Shown here in pieces: positions 55,493-64,000 of a stretch of 64,000 nucleotides of DNA. The first letter of the stretch is position 1; every line of letters begins with the position of its first letter. The notes under the pieces are model-generated. The model had not been told where the DNA came from, did no database searches, and saw nothing but the letters and a program-made list of their open reading frames with translations. Source of the DNA: an uncultured Flavobacteriales bacterium (GTDB lineage Bacteria; Bacteroidota; Bacteroidia; Flavobacteriales_D; Parvicellaceae). Made by a program: the position numbers and the translations under genes. The stretch is from contig CALSPA010000012.1 of the NCBI GenBank assembly GCA_943788115.1, positions 310,001-374,000 on the forward strand, in the 5' to 3' direction.

Positions 55493-56110
55493 TTATTTTA
55501 TTAAAGCTTTATATTCTTTAATTGAAGCATTTAAAATTATTAAAGCTTCTTTTTGATCGCCATAACCCTGAGAAATAACTTTGTTGCTTCCCTTGTAATT
55601 GCTAAACCATATTTCTAAAATTTTAGAAATACCATTATTTTTTTCATTTAATTCTTCCATAGAATTAATAGAAGATAAGCTAGAGTTTTCTGCAATTGCT
55701 ATTAATTTATCATCTTTTTCATTTCTGTCTAAAAGTTTTAAAACTCCAATAATTTTACATTTAATTATTTCTCCTTTTAATACGGGTTCTCCAATTACAA
55801 TTATATCTAAAGGGTCTCCATCGCCTCCTTTTTCTTTAGTTAATATTGTTTGAGGAACCATTCCATAATTTGCAGGATACCCTAAATAATTTATTGTTCT
55901 TGGTAAACCATCTATAGAGTCTCTTTCTATTTCTCCAGATTTTTTATTTAGCTCCCATTTTTCTATTTCTCCAGACGATATTTCAATGATTGCGTTTACA
56001 CATCCGTCATTTATTGCTGGAGTATTATTAAAAATATTACTGTTGTTATTACAGGAAAATAGAGCTGATAAAAGAACTATAATACTAAATAATGGTTTAA
56101 ATAAATTCAT
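55493..56110 (-). CDS. ppa: Inorganic pyrophosphatase, lipoprotein form
   Basis: 205 residues. Family I pyrophosphatase core with EIEKWELNKKSGEIERDSID, INYLGYPANYGMVPQTILTK and the metal-binding signature GGDGDPLDIIVIGEP. An N-terminal signal peptide and lipobox (IIVLLSALFSCNNN) predict export, unlike the usual cytoplasmic enzyme. Catalytic Asp residues are present, so it should hydrolyse PPi at the cell surface or periplasm. It is two bases from bioA on the same strand. Confidence 0.88.
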   Translation of the reverse strand: MNLFKPLFSIIVLLSALFSCNNNSNIFNNTPAINDGCVNAIIEISSGEIEKWELNKKSGEIERDSIDGLPRTINYLGYPANYGMVPQTILTKEKGGDGDPLDIIVIGEPVLKGEIIKCKIIGVLKLLDRNEKDDKLIAIAENSSLSSINSMEELNEKNNGISKILEIWFSNYKGSNKVISQGYGDQKEALIILNASIKEYKALIK

Positions 56111-56185
56111 TTACAAGGAATGCATAACGAAAGTTCGTTACTGTTTGTAGTTTGTAAAAATAATAAACTTTCCAGTGATTAGTAT

Positions 56186-57247
56186 TTAGTATTGGTATAC
56201 AATTGCATTAATATTCATTCCAGCTCCAACCGATGCTAAGAGAATAATGTCTCCCTCATTTATCTCATGGTTCTTTAGTTTGCCATTAAGTATTAAATCA
56301 AATAATGTTGGTACAGTTGCTACTGAACTATTTCCAAGTTTATGAATACTCATAGGCATTATTCCCTCAGGCATTTCAATGTTGTAGAGTTTGTAAAATC
56401 TATCAATAATTGCTTCATCCATCTTTTCATTTGCTTGATGAATTAAAATCTTTTTAATTTGATTAATATGAATTTTACTTTTGTCAACGGCAGCTTTCAT
56501 TGCAAGAGGAACATTGTTTAATGCAAACTCGTAAATTTTTCTGCCGTGCATTTTAATGTAATTGGTTGTTTGAGTTTCATTTGGGTTGTATGAGCTCCCA
56601 TAAAATAAAAAATAGGCTTCTTCAAAAGTGTAGCTTTGATCTGCATAGCTTATTATTCCTTTATTTTTGGTGTTATTAGCTTCTAATACACATGCTCCGG
56701 CACCATCTGAATAAATCATTGAATCTCGATCATAAGGATCGACAACTCTAGATAAGGTTTCCGAACCTATTATTAAACATTTCTTCGCTAAACCAGCTTT
56801 TATGAACGCATCTGCCTGTATAATTCCTTGAACCCATCCTGGACACCCAAATATGATGTCAAATGCTACACAATTATTGTTTTTAATTTTTAATTCATGT
56901 TTAACTCTTGATGCTATACTTGGAAGCATGTCACATTGAGTGAAACCATTTCTAACATCGCCAAAGTTTTGAGCAACTATTATGTAATCTAAATCTTCTG
57001 GATTAATCGCTGCTTTTTTAATAGCTTTTTGAGCTGCAAATGTTGCTATGTCACTATTTCTTAACTTACTACTAACGTATCTTCTTTCTTCTATTCCTGT
57101 AATTGCTTTGAATTTCTTAATAATTACTTCATTTGAATTAGGTAACTTTTTTTGTTCATCATTGTAGAAGTCATATGATAAGAAATCTTCATTTTTTTTG
57201 ACAATTTTAGGTATATAGCTTCCTGTTCCTGTAATTATATTTTGCAT
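56186..57247 (-). CDS. 3-oxoacyl-ACP synthase III-like (KASIII) enzyme
   Basis: 353 residues. Condensing enzyme with catalytic Cys in FDIIFGCPGWVQGIIQADAF, His in KKILIHQANEKMDEA and Asn in LGNSSVATVPTLFD; opening TGTGSYIPKIVKKNEDFLS. Initiates fatty-acid or related acyl chains from acyl-CoA. Longer than FabH (about 317) because of an extended N-terminal half, so it may be a specialised KASIII rather than the housekeeping one. It is 75 bp from ppa on the same strand. Confidence 0.88.
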   Translation of the reverse strand: MQNIITGTGSYIPKIVKKNEDFLSYDFYNDEQKKLPNSNEVIIKKFKAITGIEERRYVSSKLRNSDIATFAAQKAIKKAAINPEDLDYIIVAQNFGDVRNGFTQCDMLPSIASRVKHELKIKNNNCVAFDIIFGCPGWVQGIIQADAFIKAGLAKKCLIIGSETLSRVVDPYDRDSMIYSDGAGACVLEANNTKNKGIISYADQSYTFEEAYFLFYGSSYNPNETQTTNYIKMHGRKIYEFALNNVPLAMKAAVDKSKIHINQIKKILIHQANEKMDEAIIDRFYKLYNIEMPEGIMPMSIHKLGNSSVATVPTLFDLILNGKLKNHEINEGDIILLASVGAGMNINAIVYQY

Positions 57248-57316
57248 TTAGTAAATGTAGTTTAATGATCCAAGGTGGTGACTTAAATGTTTGGTTTCTT
57301 TAAAAGAATAAAATTA

Positions 57317-59497
57317 TCAAAACTTTATTCCAGCAATTGTAATGTCATCTATTTGCTCTTGATCGCCAATCCAGTCTAAAGTGAATTTAGATAGAGATTT
57401 TTTTTGATCTTTTGATGGTAATTCGTTTATGTTTTGTAATAATTCATAAAACTTTAAATACTTGAGTTTTTTTCTTTTTTCACCACCAAATTGATCTGCT
57501 AAACCATCTGAAAAGATGTACATATTCATGTTTTCTTTGATGTCAATTTTTTTATTTGTAAAGTTGGTATTGTCATCAGAAAGCCAATAACCTATAGGTT
57601 TAGAGTCTCCATTGATTAAGGTTCTTTCATTATTGTTAATTAAAAGTATTTTAGAGTTGGCTCCTGAAAAAGTTAATTTTGATTTTTTCTTATTATAAGT
57701 TACAACAGAAATATCCATCCCATCCCTTACAAGAAAATCTCCTTGCTTGAAACTGTTTTTTAGTAATTCATTTACTTTCTCAAGAATTAAGTTTGGAATA
57801 GTTAATTTATATGTGTTTATAGCATTGTCTAAAAATGTCATGCAAAGTAAGCTTAGCATTGCTCCAGGTACTCCGTGTCCTGTGCAATCGGCAACTCCAA
57901 AAATCAGTTCATCTTCTAATTGATAGGTGAAATAAAAATCTCCACCAACAATATCTTTTGGATAATAATAGATGAAAGAATCTTTAAATACATTTTTAGT
58001 TAAGTTTTGGTGAGCTATAACGGCATTTTGGAGTTTCTTAGCGTAAGAAATACTTGATCTTAATTCGTTGTTTATTTTAGATATTTCTAATGTTCTTTCT
58101 TCAACATTTTTCTCTAGAATTAAATTATATGTTTTTAATTTTTTATTTAGGTCTAATAAGTCATGTTGTTGTTGATTTATTTTTCTTCTAAAATCTGTTA
58201 CATCAAATCCATAAATGTTAACATATTTGTTTTCAATAATTGGGACAAAACTTATGTCAAAAGTAAAGTTGTTAAACTCAACGTCTCTTCTTATTGTTTT
58301 TTTCTTTTTAATAGCTTCCTTTACAAAAGGAATTATAGTTTTGTTGAATTCACTAATGGTTTTTTCTGAATTTTTAACAAACAAAATACTTATTGGGTTT
58401 AAGTAGATAGATTCTAATTCAAAGTTAAACCGGCAAACTATATTGGGATTTTCCTTTGGGTATTGAGAAAGCTTAATTATCTGTTCATCTTTTTGGATTC
58501 TTTCTGTTATGTCTAACCCAAATCCAATGGCTATTTCAAGCTCATTTCCTTCATTTAAAACCGGAAAAAACTTTCTAAGTACTGTGTGTTTTTCGCCATC
58601 TTTAGATTCAATAGTATCCTCCCATTCAAGAATTTTTTTCTCATTCTTAATTTTGTTGAATTGCTTTTTTCTTAGCTCAGCAATACTTTTATCTCTGCCA
58701 ACGTAATTGCAATATTCAAAATCATCTTTACCAATAATAAAAGATCTTAGTTCATCATCTTTAATTGCTTGTGGGTTGACGAATAAATATTTATGATTTT
58801 TATCGAAAACGGCAATATCAGCTGGAATTTCATTAAGTATGTTTTCATAAAAATCTTTTTGTTCTTTAACCTTTTTAAACAAGTAATCTCTTTGCTTTTT
58901 AGATTCTAAAATGGATGTAAGGTCTTGAATTTCTCCTGAATAATAGATTTTGTTGTTGTGAGAAAATGAACTGAGAATTAAATCCATTGGAAATACTGTT
59001 CCATCTTTTTTTTGTCCTTCTAATCTAACTTTTCCTTTACCAATAACATTTTGCTGTCCTGTAGTTTTATGCTTTTTCATTCCTTTGGTGTGCATCTGCG
59101 CATACTTTTCAGGCATTAAAATTGTTAAATTTTTATTTGCTAACTCGGTATCTTCATAACCAAAAAGCTCCTTTGTTGCGTTATTTACATAGATAATTTT
59201 CCCATTATTATTAGCCACTACAATTGAATTAAAACTGTTAGTAATTATTTTCTCATTTAGTGCCTCTATGTATTTTAATTTGTTTTGTCTTTTTTCAAAA
59301 TAATAGTCTAGTATTAAAACTAAACCAACAAGCACAATAGGAGCAGAGTCAATTATGTATAAAAGGTTAAATCGATCGTGGAACTTGACAATGTTTATTT
59401 CATAGATGTTGAACTCTGCTAAAAAAAGCACAGAAAAAATTGGGAAAAGCAACCCAAAGAGAAATACATATAGATATTTAAGGTAAAAATCTTTCAA
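57317..59497 (-). CDS. PAS-domain SpoIIE/PP2C-type phosphatase
   Basis: 726 residues. Two N-terminal membrane segments, a PAS domain (IVVANNNGKIIYVNNATKEL, GTVFPMDLILSSFSHNNKIY), a second PAS domain (ADIAVFDKNHKYLFVNPQAI), a third PAS-like part (about 330-440), a coiled coil (EISKINNELRSSISYAKKLQ) and a PP2C_SIG domain (KDIVGGDFYFTYQLEDELIF, VADCTGHGVPGAMLSLL, DGMDISVVTY, MYIFSDGLADQFGGEK). Senses a signal through PAS and dephosphorylates a partner-switching protein. Related to the phosphatase at 29431-30830. Confidence 0.9.
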   Translation of the reverse strand: MKDFYLKYLYVFLFGLLFPIFSVLFLAEFNIYEINIVKFHDRFNLLYIIDSAPIVLVGLVLILDYYFEKRQNKLKYIEALNEKIITNSFNSIVVANNNGKIIYVNNATKELFGYEDTELANKNLTILMPEKYAQMHTKGMKKHKTTGQQNVIGKGKVRLEGQKKDGTVFPMDLILSSFSHNNKIYYSGEIQDLTSILESKKQRDYLFKKVKEQKDFYENILNEIPADIAVFDKNHKYLFVNPQAIKDDELRSFIIGKDDFEYCNYVGRDKSIAELRKKQFNKIKNEKKILEWEDTIESKDGEKHTVLRKFFPVLNEGNELEIAIGFGLDITERIQKDEQIIKLSQYPKENPNIVCRFNFELESIYLNPISILFVKNSEKTISEFNKTIIPFVKEAIKKKKTIRRDVEFNNFTFDISFVPIIENKYVNIYGFDVTDFRRKINQQQHDLLDLNKKLKTYNLILEKNVEERTLEISKINNELRSSISYAKKLQNAVIAHQNLTKNVFKDSFIYYYPKDIVGGDFYFTYQLEDELIFGVADCTGHGVPGAMLSLLCMTFLDNAINTYKLTIPNLILEKVNELLKNSFKQGDFLVRDGMDISVVTYNKKKSKLTFSGANSKILLINNNERTLINGDSKPIGYWLSDDNTNFTNKKIDIKENMNMYIFSDGLADQFGGEKRKKLKYLKFYELLQNINELPSKDQKKSLSKFTLDWIGDQEQIDDITIAGIKF

Positions 59498-59570
59498 TTG
59501 AAAAGTGATTTTCTATTTAAGATAGAGATAAATAACAGATTATAATAATAATAATTAAAGAATTAGTACT

Positions 59571-60593
59571 TTAATTTTCAGTATTACAATTTTCTTTAAG
59601 TTGATTTGTTTTTTTTGCTAAAAAACGATAGTTAATTCCTGTAGTTATTTGCAGTTGAGAGCCTACTTGTGTACCTCTTACGTATTGGTATATAGGGATC
59701 TCACTTGTTGTGAAAAACACAAATGATTTATGTGTGTAGCTCAATTGTGGAACAAGAAAAAGTTTTCTACTTCCAGTTGATTCTTGTTCTATGTTGTAAT
59801 TTCCTAGAAGATCAATGTTTTTTGCAGCTTTCATTTTTCCAATCAATTCGCCTCTTAATTGACCTGTTATTCCAATCTTTCTGAAAAAAGTTTTACTCAC
59901 AAAAATCCCAATACTTGTATAGTCTCCAAATTTTTGTCCTAAAGAATTGTAGCCTCTTTTGACATAAAGTGTATTGGCAAAAATTCTCAGTTTTTGTTTA
60001 ATGTAAGTTCTTATGAAAAATGAATAAAGCATAAGGTCTATAGAACCATTTGTAGTTTGAACAGTTGGTGGGTTGGTTGAATAGATGTCGCCTACAATTG
60101 GGTGTGAAAAAATTAATGTTGAATCTGCATGACTTCCAATAGGAATCTTTATTCCTAATCCTAAAGTAAGTTCCGATTTCACATTTCCATTAGTTTTATT
60201 AAACACATCATATCTTGGTAATATAATTAAATCTGAAAAACCTTTAGAAAATGTGGTGTCTTCTTGTTCAAGCTCAATAAGTGACTTGTTGAGAAAATAA
60301 CCGCTAGCAACAGAAAGAGTTAGTCTGTCTGATAAGCCGTAATCAACTCTTAAAAATAAATAGTTGCTATTTAAATTATCAAATAGGGCGGTAGTGTCTC
60401 TGTTTTGTGAATAAAACTTATTGGAGCTCATGAATTGGTGGTTTGCAGAAATTTCAAATTGATTTTTCTGTAAAACACCTGTTGCTGCTCCTCCTGCTAT
60501 AGGATTACTTCCACCACCTGAACAACATCCTTGAGAGAAAGATGAGTTAATCAAAAGCAAGCAAAGATTTAGAGCTAAAAGTCGTAAAAGCAT
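59571..60593 (-). CDS. Outer-membrane beta-barrel protein with Cys-rich N-terminus
   Basis: 340 residues with a signal peptide (LALNLCLLLINSSFSQ) followed at once by GCCSGGGSNPIAGGAA, suggesting a metal site. Long strands NSNYLFLRVDYGLSDRLTLS and GFSDLIILPRYDVFNK look like a transporter-type barrel. It is the last gene of the run below (3-base gap to the previous stop), so it probably shares a role in metal or thiol traffic. Confidence 0.75.
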   Translation of the reverse strand: MLLRLLALNLCLLLINSSFSQGCCSGGGSNPIAGGAATGVLQKNQFEISANHQFMSSNKFYSQNRDTTALFDNLNSNYLFLRVDYGLSDRLTLSVASGYFLNKSLIELEQEDTTFSKGFSDLIILPRYDVFNKTNGNVKSELTLGLGIKIPIGSHADSTLIFSHPIVGDIYSTNPPTVQTTNGSIDLMLYSFFIRTYIKQKLRIFANTLYVKRGYNSLGQKFGDYTSIGIFVSKTFFRKIGITGQLRGELIGKMKAAKNIDLLGNYNIEQESTGSRKLFLVPQLSYTHKSFVFFTTSEIPIYQYVRGTQVGSQLQITTGINYRFLAKKTNQLKENCNTEN

Positions 60594-60596
60594 AGA

Positions 60597-61364
60597 CTAA
60601 TGTGAAACTGAAAATTTCATTGCTTTTTGACCATTTTCTGTACTTGTTTTCAATATGTAAACCCCGTTTTTTAAATGACTAACATTTAAATTATAATCTC
60701 CAGAGAGTTGGTTTATCGCAATTGTATTTGTAATTACATTAGCACCTAATAGGTTGTAAATTTCAAATGTTAAATTAGATTTTTGAGCTAAATTATAATT
60801 GATATTTAGAGAGTTATTGGCAGGATTGGGGAAGGTGCTTATTGTAAAATCAGGATTTGACTTTAGAGATGTAGTGCTTTCGGAAAGAGCTAAATCAATT
60901 GCTAAATCAATGCCTTGAGAAGAGCTGTTTTGATTGTAATATATTTTATGATCAGCTCCTGCTAATACGACAACCTTAGGCATTCCAGGCTGACCATAGT
61001 CTCCCATGTCTACAGCGGCATCTGAAAATTTAGTAGTGTTTCCTAATCCAAAATTATTAGCCCAGGTCGTAAGCTCTAGACATGTTTGATCTGCATAGTC
61101 GTCAGCTAAATAAAAATTTACTCTTCCTGGGTGGCTCACTGAATAGCTTTCTACGGCAACATATGCATTTAAAGGGTCGGTAATACAGGTGTTACAAGGC
61201 ATAACCCATGCAATAACTACAACTTTTCCATTGTCAAGTTCTGAAAAAAGGTGATGTGAAACACCGTCACAATCGTTTGCTGTAAAATCAGTAGCGTTAG
61301 TTTGGGCTATTAGTCCAAAAGTATTTAGAATCAAAAATGTGAATGTTAGGATTTGTTTTTTCAT
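60597..61364 (-). CDS. T9SS-secreted thioredoxin-fold protein with CxxC
   Basis: 255 residues, signal peptide (ILTFTFLILNTFGLIAQ). The thioredoxin-like domain has KVVVIAWVMPCNTCITDPLN with a PCNTC (CxxC) motif and GQPGMPKVVVLAGADH with the cis-Pro. The C-terminus is a T9SS type A sorting domain (TFPNPANNSLNINY, YLLGAN-like, LKNGVYILKT). Secreted thiol-redox or metal chaperone protein, similar to Bacteroidetes Omp28-type proteins. Confidence 0.82.
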   Translation of the reverse strand: MKKQILTFTFLILNTFGLIAQTNATDFTANDCDGVSHHLFSELDNGKVVVIAWVMPCNTCITDPLNAYVAVESYSVSHPGRVNFYLADDYADQTCLELTTWANNFGLGNTTKFSDAAVDMGDYGQPGMPKVVVLAGADHKIYYNQNSSSQGIDLAIDLALSESTTSLKSNPDFTISTFPNPANNSLNINYNLAQKSNLTFEIYNLLGANVITNTIAINQLSGDYNLNVSHLKNGVYILKTSTENGQKAMKFSVSH

Positions 61365-61375
61365 TATTTTAAAAT

Positions 61376-61717
61376 TTAATCTCGTTTGTATTTACAACAG
61401 TGATGTAAGTTGTTGTAGGTTTCATCTTTAGCTTTGTATGTCCCTGTATCATAGCCTACATTAGCTATAGACTCTTGAATTAATGAAACAGTTGTTTTGT
61501 CTGTAATGTATTTTACTGTCATTTTTTGGGTTACCATGTTCCATTTAGCAGATTTAACACCTTCAATTGAATTTGCTGCTTTTTCAATTTTAGATTTGCA
61601 CATTTCACAATTCCCAGAAACTTTAAAGGAATTTTTAATGAAATTATTTTCTTGACAAATAATAGAATTAAGGCATAGAATTATGATTACAGTTGAAAAT
61701 AATATTGATTTTTTCAT
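61376..61717 (-). CDS. Secreted heavy-metal-associated (HMA) domain protein
   Basis: 113 residues, signal peptide (SILFSTVIIILCLNSIICQ). The HMA domain has the metal-binding CxxC as GNCEMCKSKIEKAANSIEGV, then KSAKWNMVTQKMTVKY. A C-terminal NNLHHCCKYKRD adds two Cys and two His. Periplasmic copper- or similar metal-binding chaperone. Located between the CotH gene and the CxxC protein. Confidence 0.85.
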   Translation of the reverse strand: MKKSILFSTVIIILCLNSIICQENNFIKNSFKVSGNCEMCKSKIEKAANSIEGVKSAKWNMVTQKMTVKYITDKTTVSLIQESIANVGYDTGTYKAKDETYNNLHHCCKYKRD

Positions 61718-61741
61718 AATTTAAGCTTAATGTGAAGGTAG

Positions 61742-63604
61742 TTAATTCTTTATTATCTTAAATACATTAGTTCCTATTTTTAAGAAATAAATATTAGAAG
61801 ATAGTTGAGATATGTTTATGGTAAATAAGCTGTTGTTTATTTGCCCATTCTCTATCTGTTGACCTATTGAATTGAATAAAGTGTAACTTGTTAACTCAGT
61901 AAAGTTATTTTCAATAGTAATTTGATTTTTTGATGGGTTAGGATAGATCTGAATTTGGTTATCGTTAAATGTGTTTGAAGTTGAATTGGAAATGATGTAG
62001 TATTCATATTCAGCTCTCTGGGGAGACAATGTCAGTGCGTTATTATTTTCTGCTTTGATATAAAATTTAATGTCGGCATTGGTGTTTAAGTAGGGAAGTA
62101 AGCACGAAAAAGTACCATCAGAAGAGACTAAATCACCATTTGTACCATTGTCATTCATTACAAAAGATTTAAACTTAGAGCTGTAGGGGTTTATGGTTGC
62201 CATTAAATTTACACTACTTGCATTTTGAATTTCTGCAGTTAGAATATCATCATTTAAGCTTACATTATTAATGGTTGGAGCTTGATAGTTGATTTCTGAA
62301 TGATTGTTTAAAAAATCCAATCTTTTAATTAATGTAGACATAATCCCTCCAAAACCATACCCGCCCCATGCTCCAAAAGAAAGGTCGTTTTCAACGTTAA
62401 ATGAGAAATTATTAATGGAAAATAATTTATAAATATCTGATAATACAGCAGGGTAAGCTAAATTCTGAATCTCATTAATTTTAGACCTCAAAAGAGTACT
62501 GTCTAGTTCATCAATAATTGTTCTTATATGAGCTGTATATTGCTTTCTATATGATGGGTTGTTGAGAAGCTTGGCTGTTAAAGGCCTTCCTATAGAGGGT
62601 GCATCTCCAAAGAACGGGTCGAATTCGATGGGATCAGGATCTCCAGGTTGAAGAAAAATATCCCAGCCAAGAAGGGCGTTTAAGAAGCTTTGACTAAGAT
62701 CCCAAGGAATCATCTGAAACAAGCCATCTTCAGATTGATAGAGATAATAATTGTGTACATAATAACCGTTGTATGTGTCAAAATTAGCAATCACAGTGTT
62801 CACAGCAAATGCCCATAATACTCTATCAACATTAAGTATACTGTCAATTTCATTAGTGTTGAAATTAAGAGTGTAAATTAGTTCTTGAAGCTCTTGCCAT
62901 CCGTGATCAGATTTAATGGTGTAGGTGTCGTAATATGTTGTGCTGTCTGTTCCTAACCAAGATAAATTAGGTTCGGTAGCATTGTTGTTGTTGTTTCCAC
63001 AAAAAACATCTGCATTATCACATTTAAATAGTACACCGTTTTTTTCATTAAAATGCTTTTCTAAAAATTGTTTATTAATGGATTCGGTATTTACATATAA
63101 TCCAAGGTAACTCCCTTGCACATTTAGTTTTAGTAGATTTACTTCTGATGAAGGAAGGTAGTTTTGATATATTTCAGATGCTAAATATTCTCTTGCAAAC
63201 GTAGCGTCCATGTAGGCGTTGGCTAGTTTAAGTTTCTTGTAGTCCATTATTTTTTGACCGGAAACCCAATAGTTCATGTCTATGTTGTAAGGAACTTTAG
63301 GTATGTTATCATCATTAGGAATGCAAAAAGTTGAATTTCCTTTATATCGAACACCAACACTATCATAAGTTTCACCATTAATCGTTAGTGTAGCTGGAAT
63401 CCTGTAAGAAGGGTTGTTGAAGAATGAAGAAACTAATGTGTTGTGATAATTTGAATTGTAAAAATTTAAATCTAATTCCCTTAGTGAGTCAACATCAAAT
63501 AAGCTGCCTTGATTATTGTAGTTAATTTGTGGGTTAAATACACTTATGGTTTGAGCTGTTCCATTAAGTGTGAATAATAGATATAAAATAAAAAGCTTTT
63601 TCAA
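61742..63604 (-). CDS. T9SS-secreted CotH kinase-fold protein
   Basis: 620 residues, signal peptide (LFILYLLFTLNGTAQT). The CotH domain has VGVRYKGNSTFCIPNDDNIP, KLKLANAYMDATFAREYLAS and LYVNTESINKQFLEKHFNEK, and later IPWDLSQSFLNALLGW with the metal-binding Asp. CotH proteins phosphorylate other secreted proteins (CotB/CotG in spores); in Bacteroidetes the role is unknown. The C-terminus is a T9SS type A sorting domain (IYPNPSKNQITIENN, LSSNIYFLKI). Confidence 0.9.
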   Translation of the reverse strand: MKKLFILYLLFTLNGTAQTISVFNPQINYNNQGSLFDVDSLRELDLNFYNSNYHNTLVSSFFNNPSYRIPATLTINGETYDSVGVRYKGNSTFCIPNDDNIPKVPYNIDMNYWVSGQKIMDYKKLKLANAYMDATFAREYLASEIYQNYLPSSEVNLLKLNVQGSYLGLYVNTESINKQFLEKHFNEKNGVLFKCDNADVFCGNNNNNATEPNLSWLGTDSTTYYDTYTIKSDHGWQELQELIYTLNFNTNEIDSILNVDRVLWAFAVNTVIANFDTYNGYYVHNYYLYQSEDGLFQMIPWDLSQSFLNALLGWDIFLQPGDPDPIEFDPFFGDAPSIGRPLTAKLLNNPSYRKQYTAHIRTIIDELDSTLLRSKINEIQNLAYPAVLSDIYKLFSINNFSFNVENDLSFGAWGGYGFGGIMSTLIKRLDFLNNHSEINYQAPTINNVSLNDDILTAEIQNASSVNLMATINPYSSKFKSFVMNDNGTNGDLVSSDGTFSCLLPYLNTNADIKFYIKAENNNALTLSPQRAEYEYYIISNSTSNTFNDNQIQIYPNPSKNQITIENNFTELTSYTLFNSIGQQIENGQINNSLFTINISQLSSNIYFLKIGTNVFKIIKN

Positions 63605-63626
63605 TGTTAAAAAATTCGTTATAAAA

Positions 63627-64000
63627 TTAATTAAATATTACTATATAACCATTAAGTGAGGTAGCTATGATAAGCCATAAAAAATAGGGGAGAATTAGAA
63701 TAGAAAAATATTTAATTCTTTTGCGATTGAACATTAATATGTATCCAACTATTCCCGTGAGAATTATAATTACTATAAGTCCTAGATTTGGATTTTGGAA
63801 ATAAAAAAAGATTGGATTCCATGAAACATTTAAAATCCATTGTAAGCTAAATAGGCTAATTAATTGTTTTGTTTTATTAGATTTTGACATTGAAAAGCTC
63901 ATGTAAATCGAAAAACAAATCATGATGATAGTCCAAGCAGCTCCAAATACCCACCCTGGGGGTGTCCAAGGAGCTTTGTTTGCCATTTGATACCAGCTAG
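63627..64000 (-). CDS. tspO: TspO/MBR family membrane protein, cut by the right edge
   Basis: Tryptophan-rich sensory protein. The visible part has the motif SWYQMANKAPWTPPGWVFG and membrane helices with LISLFSLQWILNVSWNPIFF. The frame is open through the right edge in SWYQ, so the true start is outside. The TspO family binds porphyrins and cholesterol-like ligands; in bacteria it is linked to stress and tetrapyrrole regulation. It is the first visible gene of the minus-strand run with CotH, HMA, CxxC and barrel genes. Confidence 0.88.
   Translation of the reverse strand, partial: SWYQMANKAPWTPPGWVFGAAWTIIMICFSIYMSFSMSKSNKTKQLISLFSLQWILNVSWNPIFFYFQNPNLGLIVIIILTGIVGYILMFNRKRIKYFSILILPYFLWLIIATSLNGYIVIFN

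Overview
The window is low-GC DNA from a marine-type member of the Bacteroidetes, probably order Flavobacteriales (Crocinitomicaceae/Cryomorphaceae-like). The evidence is: type IX secretion (T9SS) C-terminal sorting domains on at least five secreted enzymes; a giant SprB-repeat adhesin with a gliding-motility-associated (CHU_C, type B) C-terminus; a short 287-residue RpoD; Bacteroidetes-type promoters (TTG, then about 19 bp, then TAnnTTTG); and families typical of the phylum such as DUF5916, DUF4476, SpoIIE-type phosphatases and CotH proteins. Single-base indels break several otherwise conserved housekeeping genes (hbd, pnp, rpoD, rpe, a saccharopine/alanine dehydrogenase). They often fall in homopolymers and look like sequencing or assembly errors, so I annotate those genes as reconstructed units.

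Layout. 1-12.8 kb is a core block: hbd, an envelope-sugar operon (Gfo/Idh/MocA oxidoreductase, lipoprotein, polyprenyl glycosylphosphotransferase), pcm, a LAS-type murein peptidase, rpsO-pnp, rpoD, rpe, a badly broken amino-acid dehydrogenase, and the tmRNA gene ssrA (12384-12781). 12.8-20.3 kb, directly downstream of ssrA, looks like an accessory island. It holds small orphan genes, two CAP-domain secreted proteins, a perfect 24-bp inverted repeat, several hairpin elements of shared layout between genes, and a four-gene unit (Bcs1-like AAA+ ATPase, two orphan proteins and a divergent WYL-domain regulator) that resembles an uncharacterised conflict/defence cassette. No integrase is visible.

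20.3-44.7 kb is mostly secreted and membrane functions: a T9SS-exported beta-lactamase-fold hydrolase, a GH31 enzyme with sulfoquinovosidase signature residues, PhzF, a DoxX pair, a trypsin-like lipoprotein protease, a SpoIIE phosphatase, T9SS esterase and carboxypeptidase, DNA-3-methyladenine glycosylase, a DUF5916 outer-membrane protein, OsmC, and an AlkB-type alkane monooxygenase. 44.9-50.9 kb is the SprB-repeat adhesin, with an internal higher-order repeat of about 936 bp. 51-59.5 kb holds DUF2071, DUF6515-like and DUF4476 proteins, bioA with a lipoprotein pyrophosphatase, a KASIII-like synthase and a PAS/SpoIIE phosphatase. 59.5-64 kb is a minus-strand run: TspO, CotH, heavy-metal-associated (HMA) domain protein, CxxC thioredoxin-fold protein and outer-membrane barrel.

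The best candidate for an undescribed system is the WYL/AAA+/orphan-protein unit at 14.7-18.3 kb.
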